Shown: one piece after another, positions 8,431 through 16,849 of the stretch
Numbering within the stretch: position 1 is the stretch's first letter
Layout of the letters: each line of letters begins with the position of its first letter
From: Marivita sp. GX14005
GTDB taxonomy: Bacteria > Pseudomonadota > Alphaproteobacteria > Rhodobacterales > Rhodobacteraceae
Assembly: GCF_023370775.1 (NCBI RefSeq)
Contig: NZ_JAMCCQ010000002.1
Coordinates: 722,059-786,058, forward strand
Reading direction: 5' to 3'
Length of the DNA: 64,000 nucleotides
Notes under the pieces: model-generated
What the model was told of the DNA's origin: nothing
Seen by the model: only the letters and a program-made list of their open reading frames with translations
Database searches by the model: none
Made by a program: the position numbers and the translations under genes

Positions 8431-9510
8431 ATGATCGAAGGTCAGGGGCAACATGCAAAACAGCCCGATAGCGGCGCAAATCACCCCTCCGCGTGCCGCG
8501 TCCGCATCGCGATTGTCGATCCTTGCAGCGCATCGGCGTATGATCTTCCCTCGCTGGGCCAAGGCGGTCTTGGTGGCACCGAGGCCACGATCCTGCGCAT
8601 GGCCCGCGCGCTTGGCTCGCATTGCGACATCACCCATTTCCAAGGCGGGCGCGCGCAGCCCGGCCGGAGCGCTGCCGGGAGGTTGATGCCCCTGAAGGAC
8701 GGGCTCGGGGTGCTGGGCTGCGATATCGCCATTGTCATCAATCGCTGGAAGGTTGCGCTGAGGCTGCGCAAACGCAATCCCTCTCTTCCAATCCTGCTTT
8801 GGCTGCATGTCTATCCGGGCCGGCACAATCGCAAGATGGGCGCTGCACTGAAGGCGGCGGGTGTTCCTGTGATCTGCGTCTCGCACACCCATGCGCGCAC
8901 TCTCTCGGCGTTTCTGGGGCGTCGGGACACACCGCCGCTGCGTGTGATCTACAACCCGATCGACGACGATCTGGCGCCCGACGAAACGCCCCGCGACTGC
9001 AATCGGCTGCTGTTCGCAAGTTCTCCCCACAAGGGGCTTGCCGAGGTGTTCGCGCAGTTCGAAACGCTGCGCAGCGCGCTGCCCGATCTTGAATTGGCGG
9101 TCGCCGATCCCGGTTACCTCGCATGGAGGACCGGGGCGGTGCCGAAGGGCGTCCGCTTTCTGGGCGAGCTGCCTCATCCCGACCTGATCGCCGAGATGCG
9201 TCGGTCACTATGTCTGTTCTACCCTCAGACCAGCTTCGCAGAAACCTTCGGGCTGGTGCTCGCCGAAGCGAATGCGGTCGGCATACCCGCGCTCGTTCAC
9301 GCGGGTCTTGGCGCGAATTCCGAAATTTTGGATGATCCCAAGCAATGTGTGAACGGACACGAGCCTGCGCAGCTTCTGGACAGGGTGCGCGAATGGAGGG
9401 AAACACCGCCGCGCATCACCGGGCGGGACGAGTTCCGCCTAAGCCGCGTCGCCGAAAAGTGGCTCGACATGCTTTGCGCGTCGGTGCCAGCGCGAGCGCG
9501 TGAGCCCTGA
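8431..9510 (+). CDS. glycosyltransferase, GT4-like
   Basis: The 359-residue protein has a GT-B layout. The N-terminal half holds QGGLGGTEATILRMARAL, a donor/acceptor loop typical of family 4 enzymes. The C-terminal half has LLFASSPHKGL and then YPQTSFAETFGLVLAEANAVG, which carries the E-x7-E motif for nucleotide-sugar binding. The sugar and acceptor are unknown. The ATG at 8431 follows GGAG with 6-nt spacing. The gene stands alone, starting about 100 bp after the tRNA-Leu gene, with no other polysaccharide genes nearby, so it may be an acquired gene. Confidence 0.85.
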   Translation: MIEGQGQHAKQPDSGANHPSACRVRIAIVDPCSASAYDLPSLGQGGLGGTEATILRMARALGSHCDITHFQGGRAQPGRSAAGRLMPLKDGLGVLGCDIAIVINRWKVALRLRKRNPSLPILLWLHVYPGRHNRKMGAALKAAGVPVICVSHTHARTLSAFLGRRDTPPLRVIYNPIDDDLAPDETPRDCNRLLFASSPHKGLAEVFAQFETLRSALPDLELAVADPGYLAWRTGAVPKGVRFLGELPHPDLIAEMRRSLCLFYPQTSFAETFGLVLAEANAVGIPALVHAGLGANSEILDDPKQCVNGHEPAQLLDRVREWRETPPRITGRDEFRLSRVAEKWLDMLCASVPARAREP

Positions 9511-9666
9511 ACCCGGCGGAGGTTTACGATTTCCTCACGAATTGGCGGCACTTTAGCGGCATGGCTATGTTTCTTCTCTCCCTGCTCGCTGCGGCGCTTT
9601 GTTTGTCTTCGGGCCTTTTTCCCGCCGGGGCCTTTCCATCGCCCGCGGGCGTGATAGCTCACGCGC

Positions 9667-10323
9667 ATGGTTCTGGACGTTCGCGATCTCCAAAAATCCT
9701 TCCCGGGCGCCGAGGGCGATGTTCCGGTGCTGCGCGGCATCGATCTGTCGATGCGCGAGGGCGAGACCCTTGCGCTTACCGGAGAATCGGGATCGGGGAA
9801 AAGCACTCTGTTGCATCTGATCGGCGGGTTGGACACGCCCGATGCGGGGCGGATCCGCCTAGCCGGTCAGGATATCACCGGCATGAACGATGCCGCGCGT
9901 GCCGCGTTGCGCCGCTCGGTCGTCAGCGTGATCTTCCAGCAATTCAATCTCATTCCGTCGCTCACGGTGGGCGCGAATATCGCGTTTCAGGCGCGACTGG
10001 CCGGCAGGCTGGACCCTGCGCATGCGGATCGGCTGGCGAACGTTCTCGGTCTCTCGGCGCATCTGGACAAATATCCCGAGGCGCTGTCGGGCGGGCAGCA
10101 ACAGCGCGTTGCCATCGCGAGGACACTGGCTGCGCGGCCGCAGCTCGTTCTGGCCGATGAGCCGACCGGCAATCTCGATGAGGCGACGGCGGCGAATGTG
10201 CTGGATCAGATGCTGGCGCTCGTCACGGAAACCGGGGCCGCGCTTCTTGTCGTGACCCATTCGGAAACGCTGGCATCCCGGATGGAGCGGCGCGCGCACC
10301 TCAGCCGGGGGCGGCTTGCATGA
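9667..10323 (+). CDS. ABC transporter ATP-binding protein (LolD/MacB type)
   Basis: A 218-residue ATPase with Walker [11 protein letters not shown]-loop [12 protein letters not shown], signature [12 protein letters not shown], Walker [13 protein letters not shown], and switch His in VVTHS. The sequence between these motifs is of the LolD/MacB/FtsE class, whose partners are FtsX-type permeases. The stop overlaps the permease start by 4 bp. With the next two genes it resembles the AttEFGH module: ATPase, permease and lipocalin-like protein. Cargo is unknown. Confidence 0.9.
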   Translation: MVLDVRDLQKSFPGAEGDVPVLRGIDLSMREGETLALTGESGSGKSTLLHLIGGLDTPDAGRIRLAGQDITGMNDAARAALRRSVVSVIFQQFNLIPSLTVGANIAFQARLAGRLDPAHADRLANVLGLSAHLDKYPEALSGGQQQRVAIARTLAARPQLVLADEPTGNLDEATAANVLDQMLALVTETGAALLVVTHSETLASRMERRAHLSRGRLA

Positions 10324-12713
10324 GGCGCGCGGCGATGACGGCGCTCCTGTCGCATTGGCGGCGCGCCAAGCTGCAGTTCTTTGCGCTGGTCAGCGGGCTC
10401 GCGCTCGCCACCGCGCTCTGGTCTGGCGTTCAGGCGATCAACGCCGAAGCGCGCGCAAGCTACGATGCGGCCGCCGCAAGCGTTGGCGAAGCGCAGTTCG
10501 ATCAGCTCGTTCCGCGTGCGGGCGACACGGTCGGGCAGGATGTCTTTCTGGCGCTGCGCCTTTCGGGATGGCAGGTGTCACCGGTTCTGGAGGGGCGCAT
10601 CGGAACGCCGGCGGGTGCGGTGCGCATCCTCGGCCTCGAGCCATTGACGGCGCCCGGCGCGCTTGCGCCGGTGGGCATGACGGATGGAAGCGGGTTGCAA
10701 GATTTCCTGACGCCCGGCGTGTTCTTTGCCAGCGCCGAAGTTGCAAATCGCCTTGCGGGCGCGGTCGAGCAGCGTGTCGTCATCGATACCGATATCGCGC
10801 CCGGCCTCGCGATCACCGATATCGGAATTGCACAACGGGCGCTGGACCAGCCGGATCGGATAAGCCGTCTGATCGTTGCGCGCGATCAGCCTATGGGCCT
10901 TCCACCGATCGATACCATCGCGCCCGATCTGGTCCGGCAAACGGCGCGCGATGCCGGGGCGGGCCGGCTGACCGACAGTTTCCACCTCAACCTGACGGCG
11001 TTCGGACTGCTCAGCTTCGCGGTCGGAATTTTCATCGTTCACGGCGCAATCGGCCTCGCCTTCGAGCAACGCCGGAGCCTCGTTCGCACGCTGCGCGCGC
11101 TGGGCGTGCCGCTTCGGACACTGGTCGGGCTGATGATCGCTGAACTTGTCGTTCTCGCTCTTGTCGCTGGAGGTATCGGGATCGGACTGGGGTATCTTGT
11201 CGCCGCGTTGCTCCTGCCGAACGTCGCGGCGACGCTTCAAGGGCTATACGGCGCGTCGGTGCCGGGTGCCTTGCAGCTGCGCGCGGAATGGGTGCTGTCG
11301 GGACTCGCGATCGCGCTCGCCGGCTCCGGGATCGCGGCCTTCGCCGCGCTTTGGAAAATCGCGAGGATGCCGCTTCTCGCGGCCGCGCGGCCGCGGGCTT
11401 GGTCTGTCGCCACCGGGCAGGCGGCGTGGCGGTTGGCGGCGCTCTCTGCCGTCCTTCTGGTCACGGCCGGGGGGATCGCCATCTGGGGGCAGGGGCTGAT
11501 TCTCGGTTTCGCGCTTCTGGCCTGCCTGCTGATCGGTGCGGCGCTCTTCCTGCCGCTCCTGCTGCACGGTGCCGCCCGGACAGGTTCGGCCCTGTCGCGC
11601 AGCGCGCTTTGGCAGTGGTTCTGGGCCGACACGCGTCAACAGGTGCCGGGGCTGAGCCTCGCGCTCATGGCGCTGCTTCTGGCGACGGCGGCCAATGTCG
11701 GCGTGTCGACCATGGTTTCCAGCTTTCGGCTCACCTTCGTCGAATTTCTCGATCAACGCCTCGCGCCGGAGCTTTATGTCGAGACCGAAGCGGATCGAAG
11801 CGCCGAGCTCGAGGCGTTCCTGCAAAGCAGGGCGCGGGAGACACTGCCGCTTCTTTCTATCGAAACCGACATCGCGGGTGTGCCGTCGGAGCTATACGGC
11901 GTGCGTGTCGGGCCGACCTATCGCGAGGACTGGCGCCTTCTGGACGGGGGAGCGCAGGCGTGGGACCGTGTCGCGGACGGTTCGGCCGCCGTGGTGAGCG
12001 AACAATTCGCGCGGCGCGCCGGATTATGGCTTGGCGATCCCGTGCCGATCGCGCCGGGACAAAGCCCCGTGATCGCAGGGATCGTGGCCGATTACGGCAA
12101 CCCGCTCGGCCAGATCGTCCTATCCGAGCCGCTGTTCGAAACGCTCTTCCCCGGCGAGGTGCCGACCCGCTTCGGTATCCGCACGAGCACCCCCGAAACC
12201 CTGCGACAAGCGCTGATCGACGAGTTCGGCCTGCCGCCGGGCGCGATCACGGACCAGACCCGGATCAAGGCGTTTTCGCTCGATGTGTTCGAGCGGACCT
12301 TCGCGGTCACCGGGGCGCTCAACGTGCTGACCCTCGCGGTCGCGGCCTTTGCGATCCTGATGAGCCTGCTTACACTGGCCGCGCTGCGCGTGCCGCAGCT
12401 GGCGCCGGCCTGGGCGCTGGGCGTGACGCGCACGGCGCTGGGGCAGCTTGAGTTGCTGCGCGCGGTCGCGCTGGCTTTGGTGACGGTGCTTCTGGCGATC
12501 CCGCTGGGGCTGGTTCTGGCCTGGGTGCTTTTGTCCTTCGTCAATGTGGAAGCGTTCGGCTGGAAACTTCCGCTCTTCTTCTTTCCGGCGCAATATGCGC
12601 TTCTGGCCGGCTTTGCGCTGGGCGCGGCGGCGCTCGCGGCGCTTTGGCCGGCGCGCAGGCTCGCGCGTATGCCGCCCTCCGAGTTGCTCAAGGTGTTTGC
12701 CAATGATCGCTAG
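10320..12713 (+). CDS. FtsX-family ABC transporter permease
   Basis: A 797-residue membrane protein with one N-terminal segment, a long periplasmic domain, a first FtsX domain of three segments (about residues 220-340), additional central segments, and a second FtsX domain at the C-terminus ending in RLARMPPSELLKVF. Such fused permeases pair with LolD-like ATPases and move lipids or peptides, or drive periplasmic work, rather than importing solutes. Its 3' end overlaps the downstream lipocalin-like gene by 11 bp. Confidence 0.85.
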   Translation: MRRAAMTALLSHWRRAKLQFFALVSGLALATALWSGVQAINAEARASYDAAAASVGEAQFDQLVPRAGDTVGQDVFLALRLSGWQVSPVLEGRIGTPAGAVRILGLEPLTAPGALAPVGMTDGSGLQDFLTPGVFFASAEVANRLAGAVEQRVVIDTDIAPGLAITDIGIAQRALDQPDRISRLIVARDQPMGLPPIDTIAPDLVRQTARDAGAGRLTDSFHLNLTAFGLLSFAVGIFIVHGAIGLAFEQRRSLVRTLRALGVPLRTLVGLMIAELVVLALVAGGIGIGLGYLVAALLLPNVAATLQGLYGASVPGALQLRAEWVLSGLAIALAGSGIAAFAALWKIARMPLLAAARPRAWSVATGQAAWRLAALSAVLLVTAGGIAIWGQGLILGFALLACLLIGAALFLPLLLHGAARTGSALSRSALWQWFWADTRQQVPGLSLALMALLLATAANVGVSTMVSSFRLTFVEFLDQRLAPELYVETEADRSAELEAFLQSRARETLPLLSIETDIAGVPSELYGVRVGPTYREDWRLLDGGAQAWDRVADGSAAVVSEQFARRAGLWLGDPVPIAPGQSPVIAGIVADYGNPLGQIVLSEPLFETLFPGEVPTRFGIRTSTPETLRQALIDEFGLPPGAITDQTRIKAFSLDVFERTFAVTGALNVLTLAVAAFAILMSLLTLAALRVPQLAPAWALGVTRTALGQLELLRAVALALVTVLLAIPLGLVLAWVLLSFVNVEAFGWKLPLFFFPAQYALLAGFALGAAALAALWPARRLARMPPSELLKVFANDR

Positions 12714-13752
12714 GATATGCGCGCTCCTGCTATGGCTTCCCTGCACGGTCGCGGCGCAGGGATTTGCCGGGCTCGGCACGGACGCGGAGGGTTTTGCCGT
12801 CCCGCAGCCGGATCCGCAGTTCACCTTTCCCGAAGACCACGGTGCCCATCCCGCCTACCGGATCGAATGGTGGTATCTGACGGCAAATCTGCAAAGCGCG
12901 GATGGCACGGAATACGGTGTGCAATGGACGCTCTTCCGTTCGGCGCTCGCGCCTGAAACCCGCGAGGGGTGGCAGGACCCGCAGGTCTGGTTCGCCCATG
13001 CGGCCGTGACAACGCCCGAGCGCCATCTGGTCGCGGAACGCATCGCACGCGGGGGGATCGGCCAGGCGGGTGTGACCGCGCAGCCCTTTCGCGCGTGGAT
13101 CGACGATTGGCACATGGCCGGTCCCGATCTCGACGAACTGACGCTGACGGCGAGCGGCGACGGCTTTCGCTACCGGCTCGACCTCGTCGCGCAAGGACCG
13201 CTCGTCTTTCACGGGCAGGAGGGCTATTCGGTGAAATCGGCGCTCGGGCAGGCGAGCTATTACTACTCGCAGCCGTTTTTCGAGGTTCAGGGCACGTTGC
13301 TCCTCCCAGAGGGGGAGGTCGAGGTGGCGGGCTCGGCCTGGCTTGATCGGGAATGGTCTTCGCAGCCCTTGGCGGAGACACAATCGGGATGGGACTGGTT
13401 TTCGCTCTCCTTCGAAAGCGGCGACAAGCTGATGGGGTTCCTGCTGCGCGACGAGGCCGGTACGAGCTATGGATCGGCCAGCTGGATCACCGCCGCGGGG
13501 CAACTCACCGCCTATCCCGATGGCGCCTTCGAAGCGGAGCCATTGAGGCTGCATCGCGTGGCAGGTCGCGATGTGCCGGTCGCGTGGTCAGTCCGCTTGC
13601 CGGACCGAGGCGTCGATCTGACGGTTGAGGCGCTCAATCCCGATGCCTGGATGGCGGTTGGGATTCCCTATTGGGAAGGCCCGGTGCAGGTGCGCGGCAG
13701 TCATCAGGGGCGCGGATATCTGGAAATGACGGGGTATGAGAGCCGTGACTGA
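12703..13752 (+). CDS. AttH-like lipocalin-domain protein (CrtC/carotenoid 1,2-hydratase superfamily)
   Basis: A 349-residue exported protein: signal peptide at about residues 1-18 ending in VAAQG, then a beta-rich domain with AYRIEWWYLTANL, WFAHAAVT, and SAWLDREWSSQPL. The last is the signature of the AttH/CrtC lipocalin-like superfamily. The name carotenoid hydratase is often applied to this superfamily, but no carotenoid genes are near, and the link to the ABC genes points to lipid or hydrophobic ligand handling in the periplasm. The ATG at 12703 is inside the permease gene end. Confidence 0.8.
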   Translation: MIARICALLLWLPCTVAAQGFAGLGTDAEGFAVPQPDPQFTFPEDHGAHPAYRIEWWYLTANLQSADGTEYGVQWTLFRSALAPETREGWQDPQVWFAHAAVTTPERHLVAERIARGGIGQAGVTAQPFRAWIDDWHMAGPDLDELTLTASGDGFRYRLDLVAQGPLVFHGQEGYSVKSALGQASYYYSQPFFEVQGTLLLPEGEVEVAGSAWLDREWSSQPLAETQSGWDWFSLSFESGDKLMGFLLRDEAGTSYGSASWITAAGQLTAYPDGAFEAEPLRLHRVAGRDVPVAWSVRLPDRGVDLTVEALNPDAWMAVGIPYWEGPVQVRGSHQGRGYLEMTGYESRD

Positions 13753-14290
13753 ACTGAGCGACTTTCTGGATTTCGGGTGGCGGCATCTCGAAAGGGGCGA
13801 GGCCGAGCCGGATGCGGCGGCGCGCTATCCCGTTCTGGCAACGGTGTCGCCGGATGGCGCGCCCGAAGCGCGCACCGTTGTGCTGCGCCGGGCCGAGCGC
13901 GATTTGGGAGTTGCCGAAATCTATACCGATATCGCGTCGCACAAGATCGCCTCGCTCAGGGCCGAACCGCGCGCGCAACTGCATGTCTGGGACGCAGACA
14001 GCCAGTTGCAACTCAGGTTATCCACAAGGGTCACGCTACTGGATGGAGCGGGGCTTGAGGAACGGTGGTCGCAGCTCGGCGGCGAATCGCGTCTGTCCTA
14101 TGGAGCCGTGCCGGATCCGGGAGTAACCATCCCGAAAGCGGACGCCTATGACAAGCGCGGCCTGTTCGCACATTTCGCCGTTCTGCAATGCCGGATCCTG
14201 TCGATTGAGCTTGTTCATCTCGTAACCCCTCACAAACGCGCGGTATTCTGCGAAACGGATGGCTGGCGCGGCGAATGGTGGGTTCCGTAA
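13736..14290 (+). CDS. pyridoxamine 5'-phosphate oxidase family flavin-binding protein
   Basis: A 184-residue protein of the FMN-binding split-barrel fold. The conserved run is YPVLATVSPDGAPEARTVVLRR followed by ASHKIASLRAEPRAQLHVW, and it ends EWWVP. It is shorter than PdxH and lacks the full PdxH signature at the C-terminus, so it is probably not the vitamin B6 enzyme. Function is unknown beyond flavin or related cofactor binding. It starts inside the 3' end of the AttH-like gene (17-bp overlap). Confidence 0.75.
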   Translation: MRAVTELSDFLDFGWRHLERGEAEPDAAARYPVLATVSPDGAPEARTVVLRRAERDLGVAEIYTDIASHKIASLRAEPRAQLHVWDADSQLQLRLSTRVTLLDGAGLEERWSQLGGESRLSYGAVPDPGVTIPKADAYDKRGLFAHFAVLQCRILSIELVHLVTPHKRAVFCETDGWRGEWWVP

Positions 14291-14325
14291 CGGCATGATT
14301 TTTCACAATTCCGTCATTTTCGATC

Positions 14326-14461
14326 TTGCGCAGGGAGCGGCGTTCAGTATCTTTCGCTCAATCGGCGAGCGGCCGGTTGAAAGACAAAGCCGGTTGCGCC
14401 CGGTTTCCGGTGGCAGCAACCGATGAAGATGGGACGGCAGGGGAGAGCCGTCCCGTTTTTT
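14326..14461 (+). ncRNA. candidate small RNA with intrinsic terminator
   Basis: A weak promoter-like pair, TTGCGC and TATCTT with a 16-bp spacer (14326-14353), precedes a stretch rich in paired segments and ends in a strong intrinsic terminator. If transcribed, an RNA of about 100 nt would run from near 14360 to 14461. One stem pairs CGGTTGC (14391-14397) with GCAACCG (14416-14422) and encloses a smaller stem. There is no plausible coding frame. It could instead be a long 3' untranslated region of the upstream gene. I do not recognise the RNA family. Confidence 0.4.
14431..14461 (+). terminator. intrinsic terminator
   Basis: GGGACGGC (14431-14438) pairs perfectly with GCCGTCCC (14447-14454) across an 8-nt loop and is followed by GTTTTTT. 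This is the strongest intrinsic terminator in the region. It ends either the flavin-binding protein transcript or the candidate small RNA. Confidence 0.85.
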
Positions 14462-14489
14462 ATCCGCAATCTTATCCACACCGCGCGGC

Positions 14490-14535
14490 GGAGTTTCCAT
14501 CGATGGAAACTCCAAAATGCCTGGAGGCATTTTGG
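14490..14535. repeat. double-hairpin intergenic element (family B), copy 2
   Basis: A perfect 24-nt palindrome of GGAGTTTCCAT-CG-ATGGAAACTCC (14490-14513) is followed by CCAAAATGCC-TGGA-GGCATTTTGG (14512-14535). It abuts the stop codon of the CorC-like gene (14538) and probably ends its transcript. One stem shares the GTTTCC core seen in other copies; the other differs. Confidence 0.7.
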
Positions 14536-14537
14536 CG

Positions 14538-15854
14538 CTAGTCCTGACGCAGCGGCCGGATCTTGAGTGCGGTGATGCGGTTGTGATCGCGCGCCATCAC
14601 CTCGAAGCGAAAGCCGTGGAAGCTGAACACCTGGCCGACCGTCGGGATCATCTGTGCCTCGTGAATGACCAGCCCGGCGACGGTGTTGGCCTCGTCATCC
14701 GGCAGGTTCCAGTCCATCGCACGGTTCAGATCACGAATGGTCATCGCACCGTCGATCCAGAAATTACCGTCCTCGGCACGCTCCACGGGATGTTCGGCGT
14801 CCGGGTCGAATTCGTCGGTGATCTCGCCGACGATTTCCTCTAGGATATCCTCCAGCGTGATCAGCCCCTGCAAAGCGCCGTATTCGTCCACCACCAGCGC
14901 GAAATGTGTGCGGCGGCGCAGGAACTGGCGCATCTGGTCGTCGAGCGAGGTGCTTTCGGGGATGAAATAGGGCTTCATCGCGACATCGGCGAAACGGAAC
15001 TTCCGCATTTCTTCCATCGGGCGGTCGCTTTCCTGCATGAACTGATACATCGAACGGAAAAGATCCTTGGCGTGCACGACGCCGATGATGTTCTCCGGCT
15101 CACCGCGATAGACGGGCAGGCGGGTGTGGTTCGATTGCAGGCATTGCTGCAGGATGTCCTGCGGCTCGTGATCGGCATTGATCATCTCGATCCCCGAACG
15201 GTGCAGCATGACCTCCTCGACCGTGCGGTCGCTCAGATCGAGCGCGCCCAGGATGCGGTCGCGATCCTCCTTTTCGACCACGCCCTCGGAATGGCCCAGA
15301 TGCAGCGCGCCGGCGATTTCTTCGCGCACGGCGAGGATCTGACTGTCTGGATCGGTCTTGACGCCGAAGACGCGCAGCACACCGCGAACCAGAACGCGCA
15401 CCGCGCCGACGACCGGCGAGAACACCTTCACCACCACCGCGATCACCGGCGAAACGGTGCTGGCGGCAGTTTCGGGATTGGTGATCGCATAAGTCTTCGG
15501 CAGCACCTCGGCGAAGATCAGCACCAGCATCGTCATCACCAGAGTCGCGAGAGCCACGCCGGATTCGCCGAACAGTTTGGTAAAAAGTGCCGTCGCCAGC
15601 GATGTGGCAAGGATGTTGACGAGATTGTTGCCGAGCAGGACCGAACCGATCAGCCTCTCGTTGTCTTCGGTGATGGCAAGCGCCCGCGCCGCGCCTTTCG
15701 AACCCTTGTCCGTCATCGAACGCAGTTTGCCGCGCGATGCGGCCGTCAGCGCGGTTTCCGAGCCGGAAAAGAAGGCCGAGAGGAACAGAAGGCACAAGAT
15801 TGCGGCGGCGGTGATCCAGAGTGCGGCATCGGCCGCCGATGATGCGGGTTCCAT
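14538..15854 (-). CDS. CorC/HlyC-type CNNM and CBS domain membrane protein
   Basis: About 438 residues. The N-terminal DUF21/CNNM membrane domain includes LLFLSAFFSGSETALTAASR; two CBS domains follow (around VMLHRSGIEMINADH and RVYRGEPENIIGVVHAKDL-like text), then a C-terminal CorC/HlyC domain with LPDDEANTVAGLVIHEA. Relatives are linked to magnesium or cobalt transport; the hemolysin label in databases is historical. I chose the ATG at 15854; an in-frame GTG at 15881 would add nine residues. It follows xerD on the same strand. Confidence 0.85.
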   Translation of the reverse strand: MEPASSAADAALWITAAAILCLLFLSAFFSGSETALTAASRGKLRSMTDKGSKGAARALAITEDNERLIGSVLLGNNLVNILATSLATALFTKLFGESGVALATLVMTMLVLIFAEVLPKTYAITNPETAASTVSPVIAVVVKVFSPVVGAVRVLVRGVLRVFGVKTDPDSQILAVREEIAGALHLGHSEGVVEKEDRDRILGALDLSDRTVEEVMLHRSGIEMINADHEPQDILQQCLQSNHTRLPVYRGEPENIIGVVHAKDLFRSMYQFMQESDRPMEEMRKFRFADVAMKPYFIPESTSLDDQMRQFLRRRTHFALVVDEYGALQGLITLEDILEEIVGEITDEFDPDAEHPVERAEDGNFWIDGAMTIRDLNRAMDWNLPDDEANTVAGLVIHEAQMIPTVGQVFSFHGFRFEVMARDHNRITALKIRPLRQD

Positions 15855-15922
15855 TGGGTCCAACTTATTGACAGGTTTCACACGTTATGGGGCCGAGCGC
15901 CGCCGCGTTCAAGATGCCGGGA

Positions 15923-16849
15923 TCAGCCCTTTGCCAACGGGTGATGATCCAGCACCAGCTCGCGCAGCCGTTCTTCGAGCACATGGGTATAAATCTCGGT
16001 GGTGGACACATCGGCATGGCCCAGAAAGGTCTGGATCGCGCGCAGATCGGCACCATTGGCCAGCAAATGTGTCGCAAAGGCGTGACGGAGCGTGTGCGGC
16101 GTGACCTTGTCCGGCGAGACGCCAGCTCGCACGGCCAAATCCTTGATCAGGATATAGAAGGCATGTCGGGTGAGATGCCCCGATTTGCCACGCGAGGGAA
16201 AGAGGAAACCCGATTCCGGCTTGCCCGCCATCCGTGCCGCATCCTCGTCGGCCATCCGCTGCGCAAGCCACTCGCGCAGCGCCATACGCGCCGGCGGAGA
16301 CAGGGGCACCATGCGTTCCTTGCCGCCCTTGCCCCGGATCAGCAGCATCCTCGGATCGCCCTTGGCCGCGCTCAACGGCAGCGAGACCAACTCGCTCACC
16401 CGCATCCCGGTGGCGTAGAGCAGCTCCATCAGACAGGCGTTGCGCAAGCGGTCCGCTGCGCTGCGCCCGTGGGCCCGCGCTGCGTCCAAAAGCCGGTCCA
16501 CCTCTTCAGTCGACACGGTCTTGGGCAGACGCTTGTCGCGTCCCGGACCGCTGATCTGAACCGCCGGATTGTCGGCGCGCAAGCCTTCCTCGAAACAGAA
16601 GCGGTAAAGCTGCTTGATCGCCGAAAGTCGCCGCGCGCGCGTCGATTTCGCCAATCCCTGCGCGTCGCAATGGACGAGATATGCTTCGACATCCGCTTTC
16701 TGCGCGGTTGCAAGGTCGGACTTGCTATGCGCAAGCCAAGCGCTGAAATCGGACAGATCGCGCGCGTAGGCAAGCTGAGTGTTGTTCGCCGCGCCCCGCT
16801 CAGCGGCTTGAGCTTCAAGAAAGCCCGAGACCAGATGCGCGTCCTTCAT
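15923..16849 (-). CDS. xerD: tyrosine recombinase XerD
   Basis: A 308-residue site-specific recombinase. The N-terminal SAM-like domain binds DNA, and the C-terminal catalytic domain has Arg in ATGMRVSELV, Lys in the beta-hairpin (RGKGGKER), the pair in HTLRHAFATHLL, His in GHADVSTTEIY, and the Tyr nucleophile of IYTHV. XerD with XerC resolves chromosome dimers at dif under FtsK control. The start overlaps the stop of the upstream 516-residue gene as ATGA. It carries no sign of being an integrase: there is no nearby attachment site or cargo. Confidence 0.92.
   Translation of the reverse strand: MKDAHLVSGFLEAQAAERGAANNTQLAYARDLSDFSAWLAHSKSDLATAQKADVEAYLVHCDAQGLAKSTRARRLSAIKQLYRFCFEEGLRADNPAVQISGPGRDKRLPKTVSTEEVDRLLDAARAHGRSAADRLRNACLMELLYATGMRVSELVSLPLSAAKGDPRMLLIRGKGGKERMVPLSPPARMALREWLAQRMADEDAARMAGKPESGFLFPSRGKSGHLTRHAFYILIKDLAVRAGVSPDKVTPHTLRHAFATHLLANGADLRAIQTFLGHADVSTTEIYTHVLEERLRELVLDHHPLAKG

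Noticed and set aside
9561..9670. Open frame with a signal-peptide-like start just before the ABC ATPase
   Set aside because: It runs on into the ATPase gene in another frame, and the predicted protein loses any sensible composition there. No separate stop or ribosome site supports a small exported protein.
12703..13752. Carotenoid 1,2-hydratase (CrtC)
   Set aside because: Only superfamily similarity; the neighbours are ABC transporter genes and there are no carotenoid genes.
13736..14290. Pyridoxamine phosphate oxidase PdxH
   Set aside because: Shorter and lacks the C-terminal PdxH signature; only the flavin-binding fold is shared.
15923..16849. xerD as a phage or island integrase
   Set aside because: It matches XerD throughout, sits next to core genes, and no attachment site or cargo is near.
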